Notes: generated by a model from the letters alone, not told the origin. A stretch of 64,000 nt of DNA from Massilia sp. PDC64 (GCF_900101265.1 NZ_FMZS01000002.1:124001-188000); one strand, 5' to 3'; positions 30,328 to 39,461 are shown, counted from the stretch's first letter. Program-made: numbers and translations.

Positions 30328-30650
30328 GCGGCGGCCAAGGTGGAGGCGACGTCGCAGGTGATCGCTTCCATCTGCGCGAGCGCCTTCACGCGTGCGAAGT
30401 ACGCCGGCATCTCGGGATGCTGGCGCATGGCGGCGATGGCGTCCGCGCTGCGCCACTGACCGTAGATGACGACGCGGCGGTTGTCCCGTGCGACATGCAG
30501 CGACGACGACACGAAGCCGGGGATCTTCGAGATCCACGCGTCCGTACCGGCGCGCAGCAGGGTCACGAGTTCGTCGCGGTCATCCGGTTCGACGGTGAAG
30601 ATGTTGATCAGGGTGGTCAGGCCGGCGTCGGGATCGATATGCAGTGTCAT
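30324..30650 (-). CDS. Antibiotic-biosynthesis-monooxygenase (ABM) domain protein
   Basis: 108 residues, one ferredoxin-like ABM domain: LINIFTVEPDDRDELVTLLR, KIPGFVSSSLHVARDNRRVV, YGQWRSADAIAAMRQHPEM. Members are cofactor-independent oxygenases or small stress proteins. Coupled to the ECF sigma gene by ATGA; in ECF41-type loci the gene beside the sigma factor is usually its target oxidoreductase, so this may be the effector here. Confidence 0.8.
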   Translation of the reverse strand: MTLHIDPDAGLTTLINIFTVEPDDRDELVTLLRAGTDAWISKIPGFVSSSLHVARDNRRVVIYGQWRSADAIAAMRQHPEMPAYFARVKALAQMEAITCDVASTLAAA

Positions 30651-30725
30651 TGAGGTCTCCAGTGGGTTGGCACTGACATAGACGTCCTGCGGCGGCGAAA
30701 CGAATCGGTCCCGCGAAAAAAAATG

Positions 30726-31406
30726 TCAGCAGGGCGTCACGACCCGTACGGCCGTCTCGCCATAGTCGCGGAAACCCATGCGCAGGTAAAACTCGTGGGC
30801 GGCCTGGTTGGCGCTCATCACGTGCAGGAACGGGATCTCGCCGCGCGCCAGCTGGCGCTGGATGACCTTCTGCATCAGGCGCTTCGCGTAGCCGCGGCCC
30901 TGGTAGTCCGGGTGCGTGCAGACGCCGCTGATTTCGCGATAGGGGCCCGCCGTCGTGCGTTCTCCTGCCATCGCGACGAGGCGGCCGTTGTCGAAGCAGC
31001 CGAAGAATTCGCCCATTTCGAGCGTGCGCGGGCCGAACGGGCCGGGGCGCGTGAGCCGGGCCAGCGCCAGCGCCTCGTCCGCGTGGCCGGCACCCAGCGG
31101 CACGGCGTCCGGCGCGGGGTCGTCGGACGGACCGGGGCCGCCGTCCCACACGAGGCGGAACATCTTCGCATCGACGTCGATGCGCCAGCCGTCCGGCGCG
31201 GGACCGGACCAGACGTCGCAATAGAACTGCTCGCCGGGCGTGCAGAACGGACGCAGCGCGGCGAAGTCGGGCTGCTCCGGATCCGCAAAGCCGACGATGG
31301 GCGACAGGCCGGGCGCGTAGCGCCGCGCCTGAGCGGTGCCGGTGGAGAGGTGACGGTGCGGACCGTCCAGGCAGTTCCAGAAGATGTTGTCGAGTGGATG
31401 TCCCAT
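30726..31406 (-). CDS. GNAT N-acetyltransferase
   Basis: 226 residues. The C-terminal half carries the GNAT acetyl-CoA motif (REISGVCTHPDYQGRGYAKR) and the following FLHVMSANQAAHEFYLRMGF segment. The N-terminal half (MGHPLDNIFWNCLDGPHRHL...) is less conserved and probably forms the rest of a double-GNAT-like fold. Substrate unknown. Lies seven bases after the alpha/beta hydrolase gene, in the same direction. Confidence 0.85.
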   Translation of the reverse strand: MGHPLDNIFWNCLDGPHRHLSTGTAQARRYAPGLSPIVGFADPEQPDFAALRPFCTPGEQFYCDVWSGPAPDGWRIDVDAKMFRLVWDGGPGPSDDPAPDAVPLGAGHADEALALARLTRPGPFGPRTLEMGEFFGCFDNGRLVAMAGERTTAGPYREISGVCTHPDYQGRGYAKRLMQKVIQRQLARGEIPFLHVMSANQAAHEFYLRMGFRDYGETAVRVVTPC

Positions 31407-31413
31407 GGCGTGA

Positions 31414-32214
31414 TTATGCAGGCAGCTTCAGGATCCAGTCCAGCAGCGGCCGGGCCGCGTCTTCCCAGCGCGGATCCAGCATCAGCGCGTGCGCCAGCTG
31501 CGGCACGAGGTGCGGTTTCACGCCGTAGTAAGTCGCGGTGCCGCGCACGGCGTCGGGGCGGATGAAGCGGTCTTCCTGTCCGCCCAGCACGAACACGGGC
31601 GGGGCCTGCCAGGGCATCGGCGCGAACGGCCGCCAGCCTTGCAGTTCGATGCCCACGTGGCGCGATTCGCCCTGGATGCGGCGCGCGAAGCGGGCGTAGT
31701 CGGCGTCGGGCAGGTCGTCGGAAAACAGATGGCGGCGCATGACATCCGGGTCGAGCGTGTGCGGTTCGGCGAAGGACAGGCGCGCCAGTTGCTGGAACAG
31801 ATCGGGCGAGGACAGCATCATCTGCCAGGCCGAATACGCGAGGCCCCACGGCGGCACGGACGCGAGCAGCGCGACGCCGGCCGCGTGGCCGCCGGTGCGG
31901 ATCCAGTCCTGCACGACGGCGCCGCCCAGCGAGTGGCCGACGACGACGAGCGGCCCGTCGCCCAGCCGCGCGACGGTGGACCGCAGGTCGTCCGTGTAGT
32001 CGGCCAGGCGCCAGTCGTTCAGCCGTTCGCGCCCGCCGCTGCCGCCATGGCCGCGCAGGCTGAGCGCATGCACTTCGAAGCCGGCGTCGGCAAACCAGGG
32101 CACGACGTGTTCCTCCCACACCCAGGCGCCCACGCAGATGCCGTGTACCAGCAGCAGGCGCGGGCTGTCCGGACGGGGCGTCGCCGGGCGGCGCGTGATC
32201 AGTTCGAGTTCCAT
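31414..32214 (-). CDS. Alpha/beta hydrolase
   Basis: 266 residues. Typical fold: LLLVHGICVGAWVWEEHV, oxyanion/strand ALSLRGHGGSGG, nucleophile Ser in VVVGHSLGGAVV, Asp in GGQEDRFI and His in QLAHALMLDP. No signal peptide, so cytoplasmic. Resembles small esterases or epoxide-hydrolase-like enzymes; no substrate can be inferred. Likely operon with the GNAT gene. Confidence 0.85.
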   Translation of the reverse strand: MELELITRRPATPRPDSPRLLLVHGICVGAWVWEEHVVPWFADAGFEVHALSLRGHGGSGGRERLNDWRLADYTDDLRSTVARLGDGPLVVVGHSLGGAVVQDWIRTGGHAAGVALLASVPPWGLAYSAWQMMLSSPDLFQQLARLSFAEPHTLDPDVMRRHLFSDDLPDADYARFARRIQGESRHVGIELQGWRPFAPMPWQAPPVFVLGGQEDRFIRPDAVRGTATYYGVKPHLVPQLAHALMLDPRWEDAARPLLDWILKLPA

Positions 32215-32267
32215 GCGGTCGTCGTGAGTCGCTCTCGACTGTATGGTAGCGCAAACGGATCGGAGTG

Positions 32268-34055
32268 TCAGTCCGGCAGGCCGAGCGCCTTCGCCACGTC
32301 TTCCCACGCCACCAGCTTGAAGTTCTGCGGTCCGTCCGGCAGGCGTTTGTGGCCGTCCTGCACGACGAGCAGGCCCTTGCCATAGGGCCCCCCCAGCCGG
32401 GCGGACGTCACGTCCAGGCCATCCGTCTCGGAGGTGCCGTCGATGCCCCTGGCTGCATCGATGCCGATCCGGAACGCGCCGCGCAGGGCGAATGGCGCCG
32501 TGGCATCCAGCACGACATAGCTGTCGTTGCCCTGGCTCGACACGACGATCCAGCTGCCCCTCCTGCCGTGGTAGATGCCCATGCCCTCGACGTCCGCATG
32601 CAGCAGGCCGCCCACCGGCAGCACGAGGCGCGGCTTCATCGGCGTCGTCGCGTCGGCATCCGCCACCCACACGCCGCGTTTTTCCTCGCCCATGAACAAC
32701 AGCCCGGTGCGCTCGTCCGCCACGCAGCCCTCCGGCTGGCTCGCGAGGCGCCAGCTGCGCGCCAGCGTCGCGCCGAATGTGCCGCCGGTGCGCGTGATGC
32801 GGTATTGCTGGAAGCGTCCGTCCTTGTCGTTGACGATCGCGTCCAGGCCGCCCTGCGGCGTGCGATAGAGGCACGCGCCGTAGATGTCGGACAGCGTCGT
32901 CGGCAGGCGCGCGGCTTCCGTGACGGTGCCCGCGGCGTCGATGGCGAACAGCACGATCGCGTTCTCGTCGCGTTGCGTGGCCATGGCGAGATCGACGCGG
33001 ACGCCGTCGCCGAACGTCAGGTCCTGGCGTACGTCCACGTTGTTCAGGCGGCCCGCTTCCAGCAACTGCGTCTGGCGGCCCGCGAGGTCGTACACGAGCA
33101 GGCCCTGCTTCTTGTTCGTGCCGAGGATGCGGGCGCCGTCCGGGTCCGTCGGGTGGATCCAGATGGCCGGGTCGTCGGCCGCGTCGCCCGCGCGTGCCAC
33201 GGGTGCCGTCTGTGCGCGCGGCGGCACGATGGGCAGCGGGGTCCGCTTCGGTGCCGTTGCCTTCCACGCGAGGCCAGCGTCCTTCCAGCCCGCGTCCGTG
33301 CGCGCGAGCAGGCGCGGGCCGGATGCGAGCGCGCGCGCGGCCAGCGGCAGCGCGGCCTGTTCGCGCCAGCCATCGCCCGCGCGGCGCCACGCATGCAGCG
33401 TGCCGTTGCCATCGAGCGCCGCCACGCCGCCGGGCAGGACGGTGACGGCACCGGCCCCTTTGGCCAGCCTGCCGAACGGCGCCGCCAGCGCGACCGGCGC
33501 GCGGGTGCCGGCGCTTTCCGGATCCGCGTCGTAGGCCCACAGGCCCAGGCCGCTCTCGGACGCGTACAGCGTCGCATCCGCATCGTCCACGCGGCAGTGT
33601 TTCACGTGCGGCGGCAGCGCCAGGTGACGCACGAGGCGCGCCGGCTCGCCCAACAGCCATTGCTGCGCCTGGCCATCCTTCGCGATCAGGAATGCGTGAT
33701 CCAGGTGCTGGGCGTCGCGGTACAGGCAGGCCGCCTCGATGCCGAAGCCCGTGTCGGGCAGCGGGGGCAGGGCGCGCAAGCCGTCCGCGTCGATACGGAC
33801 GGGAACCGCGCGCTCGGCGTTCGCATCGACGACGAGCGCGAGGTCGCCGCGCATGTCGAACTGGCGGCCGCGCATGGCGACGCTGGCGCGTTCGCGGCCG
33901 TCGCTGCCCACGAGGCGCAGCGCGTGCCTGTCCAGCGCGAGCCAGCCGCCGCCGGGCAGCGCGGCCAGTTCGGTGGCGCCGTTCAGCGCGGGCGGAATGA
34001 CCTGCGCGTGGGCGGTCGACGCAAGCAGCGTGGCATACAAGAACAGGTTTTTCAT
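32268..34055 (-). CDS. Exported beta-propeller 3-phytase
   Basis: 595 residues from ATG 34055, with signal peptide MKNLFLYATLLASTAHA. The C-terminal ~330 residues match bacterial beta-propeller phytase: DDPAIWIHPTDPDGARILGT, NKKQGLLVYDLAGR, RLNNVDVRQDLTFG, SDIYGACLYR, QPEGCVADERTGLLFMGEE, DVEGMGIYH. The N-terminal half appears to be a second, incomplete propeller lacking the phosphate-site residues, as in dual-domain phytases. It would release phosphate from phytate in the periplasm. The start overlaps the TonB receptor stop (TGATG). Confidence 0.88.
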   Translation of the reverse strand: MKNLFLYATLLASTAHAQVIPPALNGATELAALPGGGWLALDRHALRLVGSDGRERASVAMRGRQFDMRGDLALVVDANAERAVPVRIDADGLRALPPLPDTGFGIEAACLYRDAQHLDHAFLIAKDGQAQQWLLGEPARLVRHLALPPHVKHCRVDDADATLYASESGLGLWAYDADPESAGTRAPVALAAPFGRLAKGAGAVTVLPGGVAALDGNGTLHAWRRAGDGWREQAALPLAARALASGPRLLARTDAGWKDAGLAWKATAPKRTPLPIVPPRAQTAPVARAGDAADDPAIWIHPTDPDGARILGTNKKQGLLVYDLAGRQTQLLEAGRLNNVDVRQDLTFGDGVRVDLAMATQRDENAIVLFAIDAAGTVTEAARLPTTLSDIYGACLYRTPQGGLDAIVNDKDGRFQQYRITRTGGTFGATLARSWRLASQPEGCVADERTGLLFMGEEKRGVWVADADATTPMKPRLVLPVGGLLHADVEGMGIYHGRRGSWIVVSSQGNDSYVVLDATAPFALRGAFRIGIDAARGIDGTSETDGLDVTSARLGGPYGKGLLVVQDGHKRLPDGPQNFKLVAWEDVAKALGLPD

Positions 34056-36541
34056 CAGAACAGGCTCGCTTTCAGGCCGATCTTGTACGTGCGGCCGTAG
34101 CGTTCGTACTGGACGTTGTGCCCCTTTACGCCCTGGTACACGTAATAGGTTTCGTTGTTCAGGTTCGCGGCGTCGAAGGACAGCTGCCAGCGCTTGCCCA
34201 GCTGCCAGGCGAGCGAGAAGTCGACCTGCTTCTGCGTGTCGACGATGTGATCCTGCATCGGATCCTTCGTGTCCGCGCCCAGTTCCAGCAGATAGGGCGA
34301 TTTGTAGTTGACGGCGATGCGCGTGGACACGGGACCGGCCTCGTAGCCCAGCATCAGGTTGGCCATGCGCTTCGCCTGGCCGGGCATGCGGATGGTGCGG
34401 CCCTTGATGTCCGCGCTGGACGACGTGAACGTCGCGTTGGCGCCGACGAGCAGGCCGTTGAACGGGGATGGCAGCATGCGCAGCGGCTGCTGCCACGCCA
34501 GTTCGACGCCGGCGACGCGCGCATCGTCACCGTTCGCGTACGACGTGGCCGTGGTATAGCCAACCCACCGGCCCGTGCCGGCGAGGTTGGCCGCGTACGT
34601 GAAGTTGCGGATGTCCTTGTGGAATGCGTAGGCCGACACGACGCCGTCGTTGCCCAGGATGCGCTCGATGCCGACGTCGAGGTTGTGGGCCTTCAGCGGC
34701 GCGAGGTCCGGGTTGCCGATCATCGCCTCGGTGGCGCTGGCCAGGCTGATGCCGGGCGCCAGCTGGCTGAAATTCGCGCGCACGACGGCGTTCGTCCATG
34801 CGGCGCGCACGCTGGTGGCGCGGTCGATGTCGTACCGGGCCTGCACGCCCGGCAGCCAGTTCGTGTAGCCGCGGCCCGCGTGGCGCGGCGTGATCGTGGT
34901 GCCGGCCACTTCGTTGCCGTCGGCCGTGAAGCGCGTCCGTTCGGCGCGTACGCCGGCCAGTACCGTCCACGGGCCGCGCGAGAGACTCGTCTGCACATAG
35001 CCCGCATCGATGTCCTCGCGCATGCCGTAGTCGTTCAGCGCGGATTCCGCGGCGAGGCGTGCGGCGGCGCGGTCGAGCCCCGCCACGCGGGCGCGGATCA
35101 GCGCGGGATCGAGCGCGGCGCCGATCGTGCCGGGCGCATAGTCCAGCGTGGCCCCGTTCGTGAACGCGGACATCGACGTCGGCCCGGGCCCCCAATAGTT
35201 GCCGCTCGTGGCTTTGCTGCTGTTGTAGGCCCACTGGTTCGTGTCGTTGTCCTTGTCGCGCCGGATCGCCTTGGCGCCGAACTTCACGGTGCCGCGCCAG
35301 TCGCCGGCGTCGACGTCGCGCGTGAGGTCCACGCGCAGCTGGTTCGTGCGGTCGGACGAGTAGCGCTGCTGCAGCGTGATGGCGTTCAGTGCGTAGCTGG
35401 CCGGGTCGAACACGGCGGCCGGGGCGACCAGGTGCGGCTGCGTGCCGTCCGTGAAGCCGATGCCGGCAAAACTGGACGTGCCGCGGAAGCGCCCGTCATT
35501 CAGCGACTCCGGCGTGTCCTCGCTGGCGCGGGTGTTCGCGACCTCCGCGTGCAGCTTCCACGCTTCGATGCGGTGGTCGGCGGCGAGGCTCACGGAGCGG
35601 ATCTCCTGCGTGTACTTGCGCTGGCGGATGCGGCGTTCCACGCGCGCCGTATCCGTCTGGCCCTCGGCCAGCGCGCCGCCCTTGACGTTGCTGACGGTGA
35701 GGCGGTCGCGCACCTCGTCGTCCGAAAAGCGCGACAGGAAACTGCGCAGCGCGATGCTGGTGTCCGCGTCCGGGCGCCAGTCGACGTTCAGCGCACCCGC
35801 ACGGCGCGTGCGCACGGGCAGGTAGTCGCGCAGCTCGAAGCCGGACAGGCGGTTGCCGCTCCATGCGCCGCCCGTTTCCACGTTGTCCGAGCCGAACCTG
35901 CGCTTTTCGCCCGACAGGCCGGCCGCGATGCCCAGCCTGCCGTCGGCGAAGCGCTGCGCCCACAGCACATTGGCGGAAGGGCTCGTCCGGTGCGTGAGGT
36001 CGTCGTGACTGGCGGCCGCGCCCACGCCGAGCAGGCGGCCCGGCAGGTCGAACGCGGACAGCGTTTTCACATCGATGCTGCCGCCCAGCGCGTTCGCGTC
36101 CTGGTCGGTCGTGAGGGTCTTGGTGACGGCCAGTTCGCGGATCAGGCCCGCCGGCAGCACGTCCAGCGCGACGGCGCGGCGCGACGCTTCCGGCGACGGC
36201 ACGGTCGCGCCGTTGATCGCGACGCTGTTGTAGTCGGCATCGAGGCCGCGCACGACGACGTAGCGGCCTTCGCCCTGGTCGCGCTGCACGGCGACGCCCG
36301 GCAGGCGGGCCAGCGCCTCGGCGGCGTTCTTGTCCGGCAGGCCGCCGATGTCGTCGCTGCTGACGACGGACACGATGTTGTCGGCTTTTTCCTGGGCCGC
36401 GATGGCGTGCGCGAGGCTGGCGCGCTGGCCGGTGACGACGACGGTGCCGACGTCGGGCGCATCGGCCGCGTGCACGCCGCCGGCCGCGAGCAGGCCGGCG
36501 CCGAGGGCAGTCAGGGTCTTGGGAAAATGGAGAGGTCGCAT
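34055..36541 (-). CDS. TonB-dependent outer-membrane receptor linked to phytase
   Basis: 828 residues from ATG 36541. Signal peptide ending near GGVHAADA, plug domain (VVVTGQRASLAHAIAAQEKA, NAAEALARLPGVAVQRDQGE, GRYVVVRGLDADYNSVAING), then a 22-strand barrel ending in aromatic GLKASLF. Of the FecA-like/TonB-dependent class that often precedes phytase or phosphatase genes; it may import phytate or its products. Translationally coupled to the phytase. Regulation by phosphate is suggested by the Pho-box-bearing intergenic region upstream. Confidence 0.9.
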   Translation of the reverse strand: MRPLHFPKTLTALGAGLLAAGGVHAADAPDVGTVVVTGQRASLAHAIAAQEKADNIVSVVSSDDIGGLPDKNAAEALARLPGVAVQRDQGEGRYVVVRGLDADYNSVAINGATVPSPEASRRAVALDVLPAGLIRELAVTKTLTTDQDANALGGSIDVKTLSAFDLPGRLLGVGAAASHDDLTHRTSPSANVLWAQRFADGRLGIAAGLSGEKRRFGSDNVETGGAWSGNRLSGFELRDYLPVRTRRAGALNVDWRPDADTSIALRSFLSRFSDDEVRDRLTVSNVKGGALAEGQTDTARVERRIRQRKYTQEIRSVSLAADHRIEAWKLHAEVANTRASEDTPESLNDGRFRGTSSFAGIGFTDGTQPHLVAPAAVFDPASYALNAITLQQRYSSDRTNQLRVDLTRDVDAGDWRGTVKFGAKAIRRDKDNDTNQWAYNSSKATSGNYWGPGPTSMSAFTNGATLDYAPGTIGAALDPALIRARVAGLDRAAARLAAESALNDYGMREDIDAGYVQTSLSRGPWTVLAGVRAERTRFTADGNEVAGTTITPRHAGRGYTNWLPGVQARYDIDRATSVRAAWTNAVVRANFSQLAPGISLASATEAMIGNPDLAPLKAHNLDVGIERILGNDGVVSAYAFHKDIRNFTYAANLAGTGRWVGYTTATSYANGDDARVAGVELAWQQPLRMLPSPFNGLLVGANATFTSSSADIKGRTIRMPGQAKRMANLMLGYEAGPVSTRIAVNYKSPYLLELGADTKDPMQDHIVDTQKQVDFSLAWQLGKRWQLSFDAANLNNETYYVYQGVKGHNVQYERYGRTYKIGLKASLF

Positions 36542-36729
36542 TGTTGTTCTGTCAGGACGTGGTTGATGTGCGGCGCATTCTCGGCATCGAATATGACGGG
36601 TCGGTGACGTCCGATGCCGCGCCGGGCCCGAACGACCCGTCATGAGCCGAATTGACCCGGCACGTCCGCGGGCGGGCGCGCCCCGTCATTGCGCAGACCC
36701 GTGCGACGTGAGCCGTTAAGACCCCGCGC

Positions 36730-36747
36730 CTGTCATGAACCTGTCAC
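36730..36747 (+). promoter_or_regulatory. Pho box in the phytase/GGDEF intergenic region
   Basis: CTGTCAT-GAAC-CTGTCAC: two 7-bp PhoB half-sites with an 11-bp period. Ten bases downstream TACCTT (36758-36763) may be a -10 box, and the GGDEF gene starts at 36794. The spacing is that of PhoB-activated promoters. A much weaker box (36593-36610) faces the TonB receptor. Confidence 0.7.
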
Positions 36748-36793
36748 ACGGCCGCGCTACCTTCGGCCGTCCGTTTTCCGCTCCCGCATCGCC

Positions 36794-37633
36794 ATGCCTG
36801 CCTTCGTCCGTCCGCTCCTCGTCCTCGCCTGTGCGCTGGCCGCCCTTGCCGCGCTGTACGCGTCCGCCGGGACCGGCAAACCGTTCGCGGCGTGGCACTG
36901 GATGGACATCGTCGACGAGGGCGGCACGGCGCTGATGGCGCTCGTGTGGTGCCTGATCGTGCTCGCGAGCCGGCCGGACGGGCGCGTGACGCGGCTGCTG
37001 GCCGGTGGTCTCGCGTGCATCACGCTGGGGTCGTGGGCGGACTGCCTGGACGAGTTCTGGCGTATCGACAAGGACGCGCTGTGGGACAACGCGCTGGAAG
37101 GCCTCGTGCCGTTCGGGATGCTCGTGCTGACGGCGGGCCTGTACTACTGGCGCCGCGAGCAGGCGCTGCTGGCCGACCACCTGCGCAAGCGCGAGCGCCT
37201 GTTCCGCAGCCACCGGCCGTTCGACCGCGTCACGCAACTGGCCGATGCGGACTACCTGCGCGCACAGCTGCGCCGCACGGAAGGCACCGTCGTCCTGCTC
37301 GACATCGACGGCTTCCACCGCATCAACCGCGAGCATGGCCGTGCCGAAGGCGACCGCGCGCTGCAGGCCGTCGCGCACATGCTGCTGCTGAACCTGCGCA
37401 ACGACGACCTGCTGTGCCGCTACGCGGGCGACCGCTTCGCCGTGCTGATGCCGGGCCTGTCCGTGGAGGCGGCAACCGCCGCCGCGCGCCACCTGTGCGC
37501 GATGGTCGGCGCCATGCACCATCACGCGGGCGAACGCCGCGTCGCGCTCAGCCTGCGCCACGACTGCGCGCCGGCGGACGGCGCGCCCGAGATCCTGCTG
37601 GCGGACCTGTGCCGCCGGATGGACGCGGCGTGA
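36794..37633 (+). CDS. Membrane GGDEF protein, cyclase-dead but with I-site
   Basis: 279 residues from ATG 36794. Four hydrophobic segments in the first ~125 residues (VRPLLVLACALAALAALYAS; GTALMALVWCLIVLAS; LLAGGLACITLGSW; GMLVLTAGLYYW) form a membrane sensor. The GGDEF domain (~150-275) has AGDRF instead of GGDEF, so cyclase activity is unlikely, but RNDD five residues upstream is an intact RxxD inhibitory site, which can bind c-di-GMP. It probably acts as a receptor. GTGA overlap couples it to the AraC gene. Confidence 0.82.
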   Translation: MPAFVRPLLVLACALAALAALYASAGTGKPFAAWHWMDIVDEGGTALMALVWCLIVLASRPDGRVTRLLAGGLACITLGSWADCLDEFWRIDKDALWDNALEGLVPFGMLVLTAGLYYWRREQALLADHLRKRERLFRSHRPFDRVTQLADADYLRAQLRRTEGTVVLLDIDGFHRINREHGRAEGDRALQAVAHMLLLNLRNDDLLCRYAGDRFAVLMPGLSVEAATAAARHLCAMVGAMHHHAGERRVALSLRHDCAPADGAPEILLADLCRRMDAA

Positions 37634-38643
37634 TCGCCTGGTGCGCGGCCGCCGACCCGTCGATCCCGGGCTACCTGCAGCCGGCGCTCGTGCTCGAATA
37701 CGGCCGCGCGGCCGACGCCGACGACGCGGCGCTGTTGCGCGACACGGGCCTGGACCCGCTCGACCCCGCGACGCCGGTCTCCGCGAACCAGCTCCTGCGC
37801 CTGCTCGCGAACCTGCTGCGCGCGCTGGACAGTCCGGACACGTCGTTCATGCTGGGCCAGCAACTGCTGCCCGGCCACGACGGCGCGGCCAGCCATGCGC
37901 TCGTGCAGGCGCCCACGTTGCGCGCGCTGCTCGAGACCCTGTGCCGCTGGCATGCGCGCCTGACGCCCCTGCTGCGCCCGCGCCTGGAAACCTGGGACGA
38001 CGTCGCGCTGCTGTACTGGGTCGACAGCCACGGCGCCCCGAGCCTGCGTCCCGCGCTCGTCGAAATGCACATGACGGCCGTCGTCGCGCTGTGCCGCTGG
38101 CTCGGCGGGGAGCGGCTGCCGTGGCGCTTCTGCTTCAACCGCGCGGCGCCGCGCCACGTCGAGCAGCACCACGTGCACCTGGGCAGCGCACTGCGTTTCG
38201 ATTGCCAGCTGGACGCGATGGTGATCGACGCCGCCTGGCTCGACCGCCCCTGGCCGCGCGGCAACGGCACCGCGGCCGGCCTCGCCCAGGCTGCTGCCGC
38301 GGCGGAACCGGGGCGGCCACCGGGCCTGCTGGCCGCCCTGTACGACTATCTGCTGGAGCGGGTCCGCGCCGCGCCCACGCTGGAGCGCACGGCCCTCGAT
38401 TTCGGCGTCAGCCCGGCCACGCTGAAGCGCCAGCTGCTGCGCCATCACACGCATTTCCAGGCGGAGCTGGACCAGGTGCGCACGCACGTCGCGCTGTGGC
38501 TGTTCCAGGCGCGCCGCCTCGACAATGAAGCGGCCGCGGCCTACCTGGGGTTCCACGACGCCGCCAATTTCCGCCGTTCGTTCAAGCGCTGGACGGGGAT
38601 CACGCCCGGGCCGCTGCGGCTGGCGCTGGACGCGGCGCTCTGA
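37630..38643 (+). CDS. AraC-family regulator with arabinose-binding-type domain
   Basis: 337 residues from GTG 37630, overlapping the GGDEF stop by GTGA. The N-terminal ~190 residues follow the 'arabinose_bd' ligand domain of OruR/ArgR-like AraC regulators (PVSANQLLRLLANLLRALDS; CRWLGGERLPWRFCFNRAAP). The C-terminal HTH pair is TLERTALDFGVSPATLKRQL and EAAAAYLGFHDAANFRRSFK. Coupling with a GGDEF protein and a Pho box suggests a phosphate-linked regulatory role. Confidence 0.85.
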   Translation: MIAWCAAADPSIPGYLQPALVLEYGRAADADDAALLRDTGLDPLDPATPVSANQLLRLLANLLRALDSPDTSFMLGQQLLPGHDGAASHALVQAPTLRALLETLCRWHARLTPLLRPRLETWDDVALLYWVDSHGAPSLRPALVEMHMTAVVALCRWLGGERLPWRFCFNRAAPRHVEQHHVHLGSALRFDCQLDAMVIDAAWLDRPWPRGNGTAAGLAQAAAAAEPGRPPGLLAALYDYLLERVRAAPTLERTALDFGVSPATLKRQLLRHHTHFQAELDQVRTHVALWLFQARRLDNEAAAAYLGFHDAANFRRSFKRWTGITPGPLRLALDAAL

Positions 38644-38799
38644 TTGTCGAGCCAGGCCCGGGTGGACTGGCAAAGGCGAAATAGACGCAAGGTTACAACG
38701 GTCCGCAAACCATATGATAGGAATGTGGCGTTTGTATTGATATACTGAAACAATTCTTTGCGGAAAAGAATGTAACCGACTTCCTATCGAGCTCGCGCC

Positions 38800-39357
38800 A
38801 TGTATCGACACCCAACGGGCATCCATGCCCTCAACGCCGCACGGACCGGCGGCTTCACGCTGATCGAACTGATCGTCGTCATCGTCATCCTCGGCGTCCT
38901 GTCGGCGGTCGCATTGCCGAAATTCGTCGACCTCGGGTCGGACAGCCGCAAGGCCTCGATCCAGGCGCTGGCCGGCTCCGTCAACACGGGCATCAAGCTG
39001 GTCAAATCCACGACGGCCGTGCGCGGCGCAGGCACGGCGGACAAGATCGTCAACCTCACGTGGGTCAACATGGACGGCACGCAGGTGCGCGTCTGGAGCG
39101 GTTATCCGGATCGCTGGTGCGACGGCGTCGGTGCGGTGCTGCAGAACATGATCGTGCCGAGCGGCGGCTGCTATCTCAAGGCCACGGCCGTCGAGGTCGA
39201 TGGCTATACGTTCTACGGCTACGGCAACGACAAGCTACCCAATGGCGACGCGGGATGGCGTATCGAGAGCGCACCGGATCCGAAGCAATGTTCCGTCCAG
39301 TACACGTACAACGGGACCGGCGTTCCCGACGTCAAGATGAACACCGGCGGGTGTTGA
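38800..39357 (+). CDS. Type IV / MSHA-like pseudopilin
   Basis: 185 residues. The prepilin cleavage and membrane segment RTGGFTLIELIVVIVILGVL (Gly before Phe, Glu at +5 of the mature protein) are diagnostic. The rest (LPKFVDLGSDSRKASIQALA, then a beta domain with Cys pair WCDGVG and GGCYLK) resembles MSHA pilins. No assembly genes are nearby, so it is an orphan pilin gene. The upstream 150 bp include TATACT and a TGGC-N7-TTGA element that could be sigma-70 or sigma-54 signals. Confidence 0.88.
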   Translation: MYRHPTGIHALNAARTGGFTLIELIVVIVILGVLSAVALPKFVDLGSDSRKASIQALAGSVNTGIKLVKSTTAVRGAGTADKIVNLTWVNMDGTQVRVWSGYPDRWCDGVGAVLQNMIVPSGGCYLKATAVEVDGYTFYGYGNDKLPNGDAGWRIESAPDPKQCSVQYTYNGTGVPDVKMNTGGC

Positions 39358-39461
39358 TCGGGTGATTGCCGGGGCCGCTTGATTGCGGCTGCAATGCATT
39401 AGCGCGCCATGGCGGCGTGCTTTTCGGTAGCATCAGGTCTCAAACAATCGGTTCAGTATCG

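Noticed and set aside
34118..36607. 829-codon plus-strand frame opposite the TonB receptor
   Set aside because: Shadow of the receptor gene; no domain, signal peptide or ribosome site, whereas the minus strand encodes a complete TonB receptor.
36593..36610. Pho box facing the TonB receptor
   Set aside because: ACGTCAC-CGAC-CCGTCAT has the 11-bp period but matches only about 11 of 18 consensus bases; too weak to call as a site on its own.
36689..36793. Upstream start for the membrane GGDEF protein
   Set aside because: It would place the Pho box and promoter inside the coding region, and the extra residues are Arg/Pro-rich without signal character.
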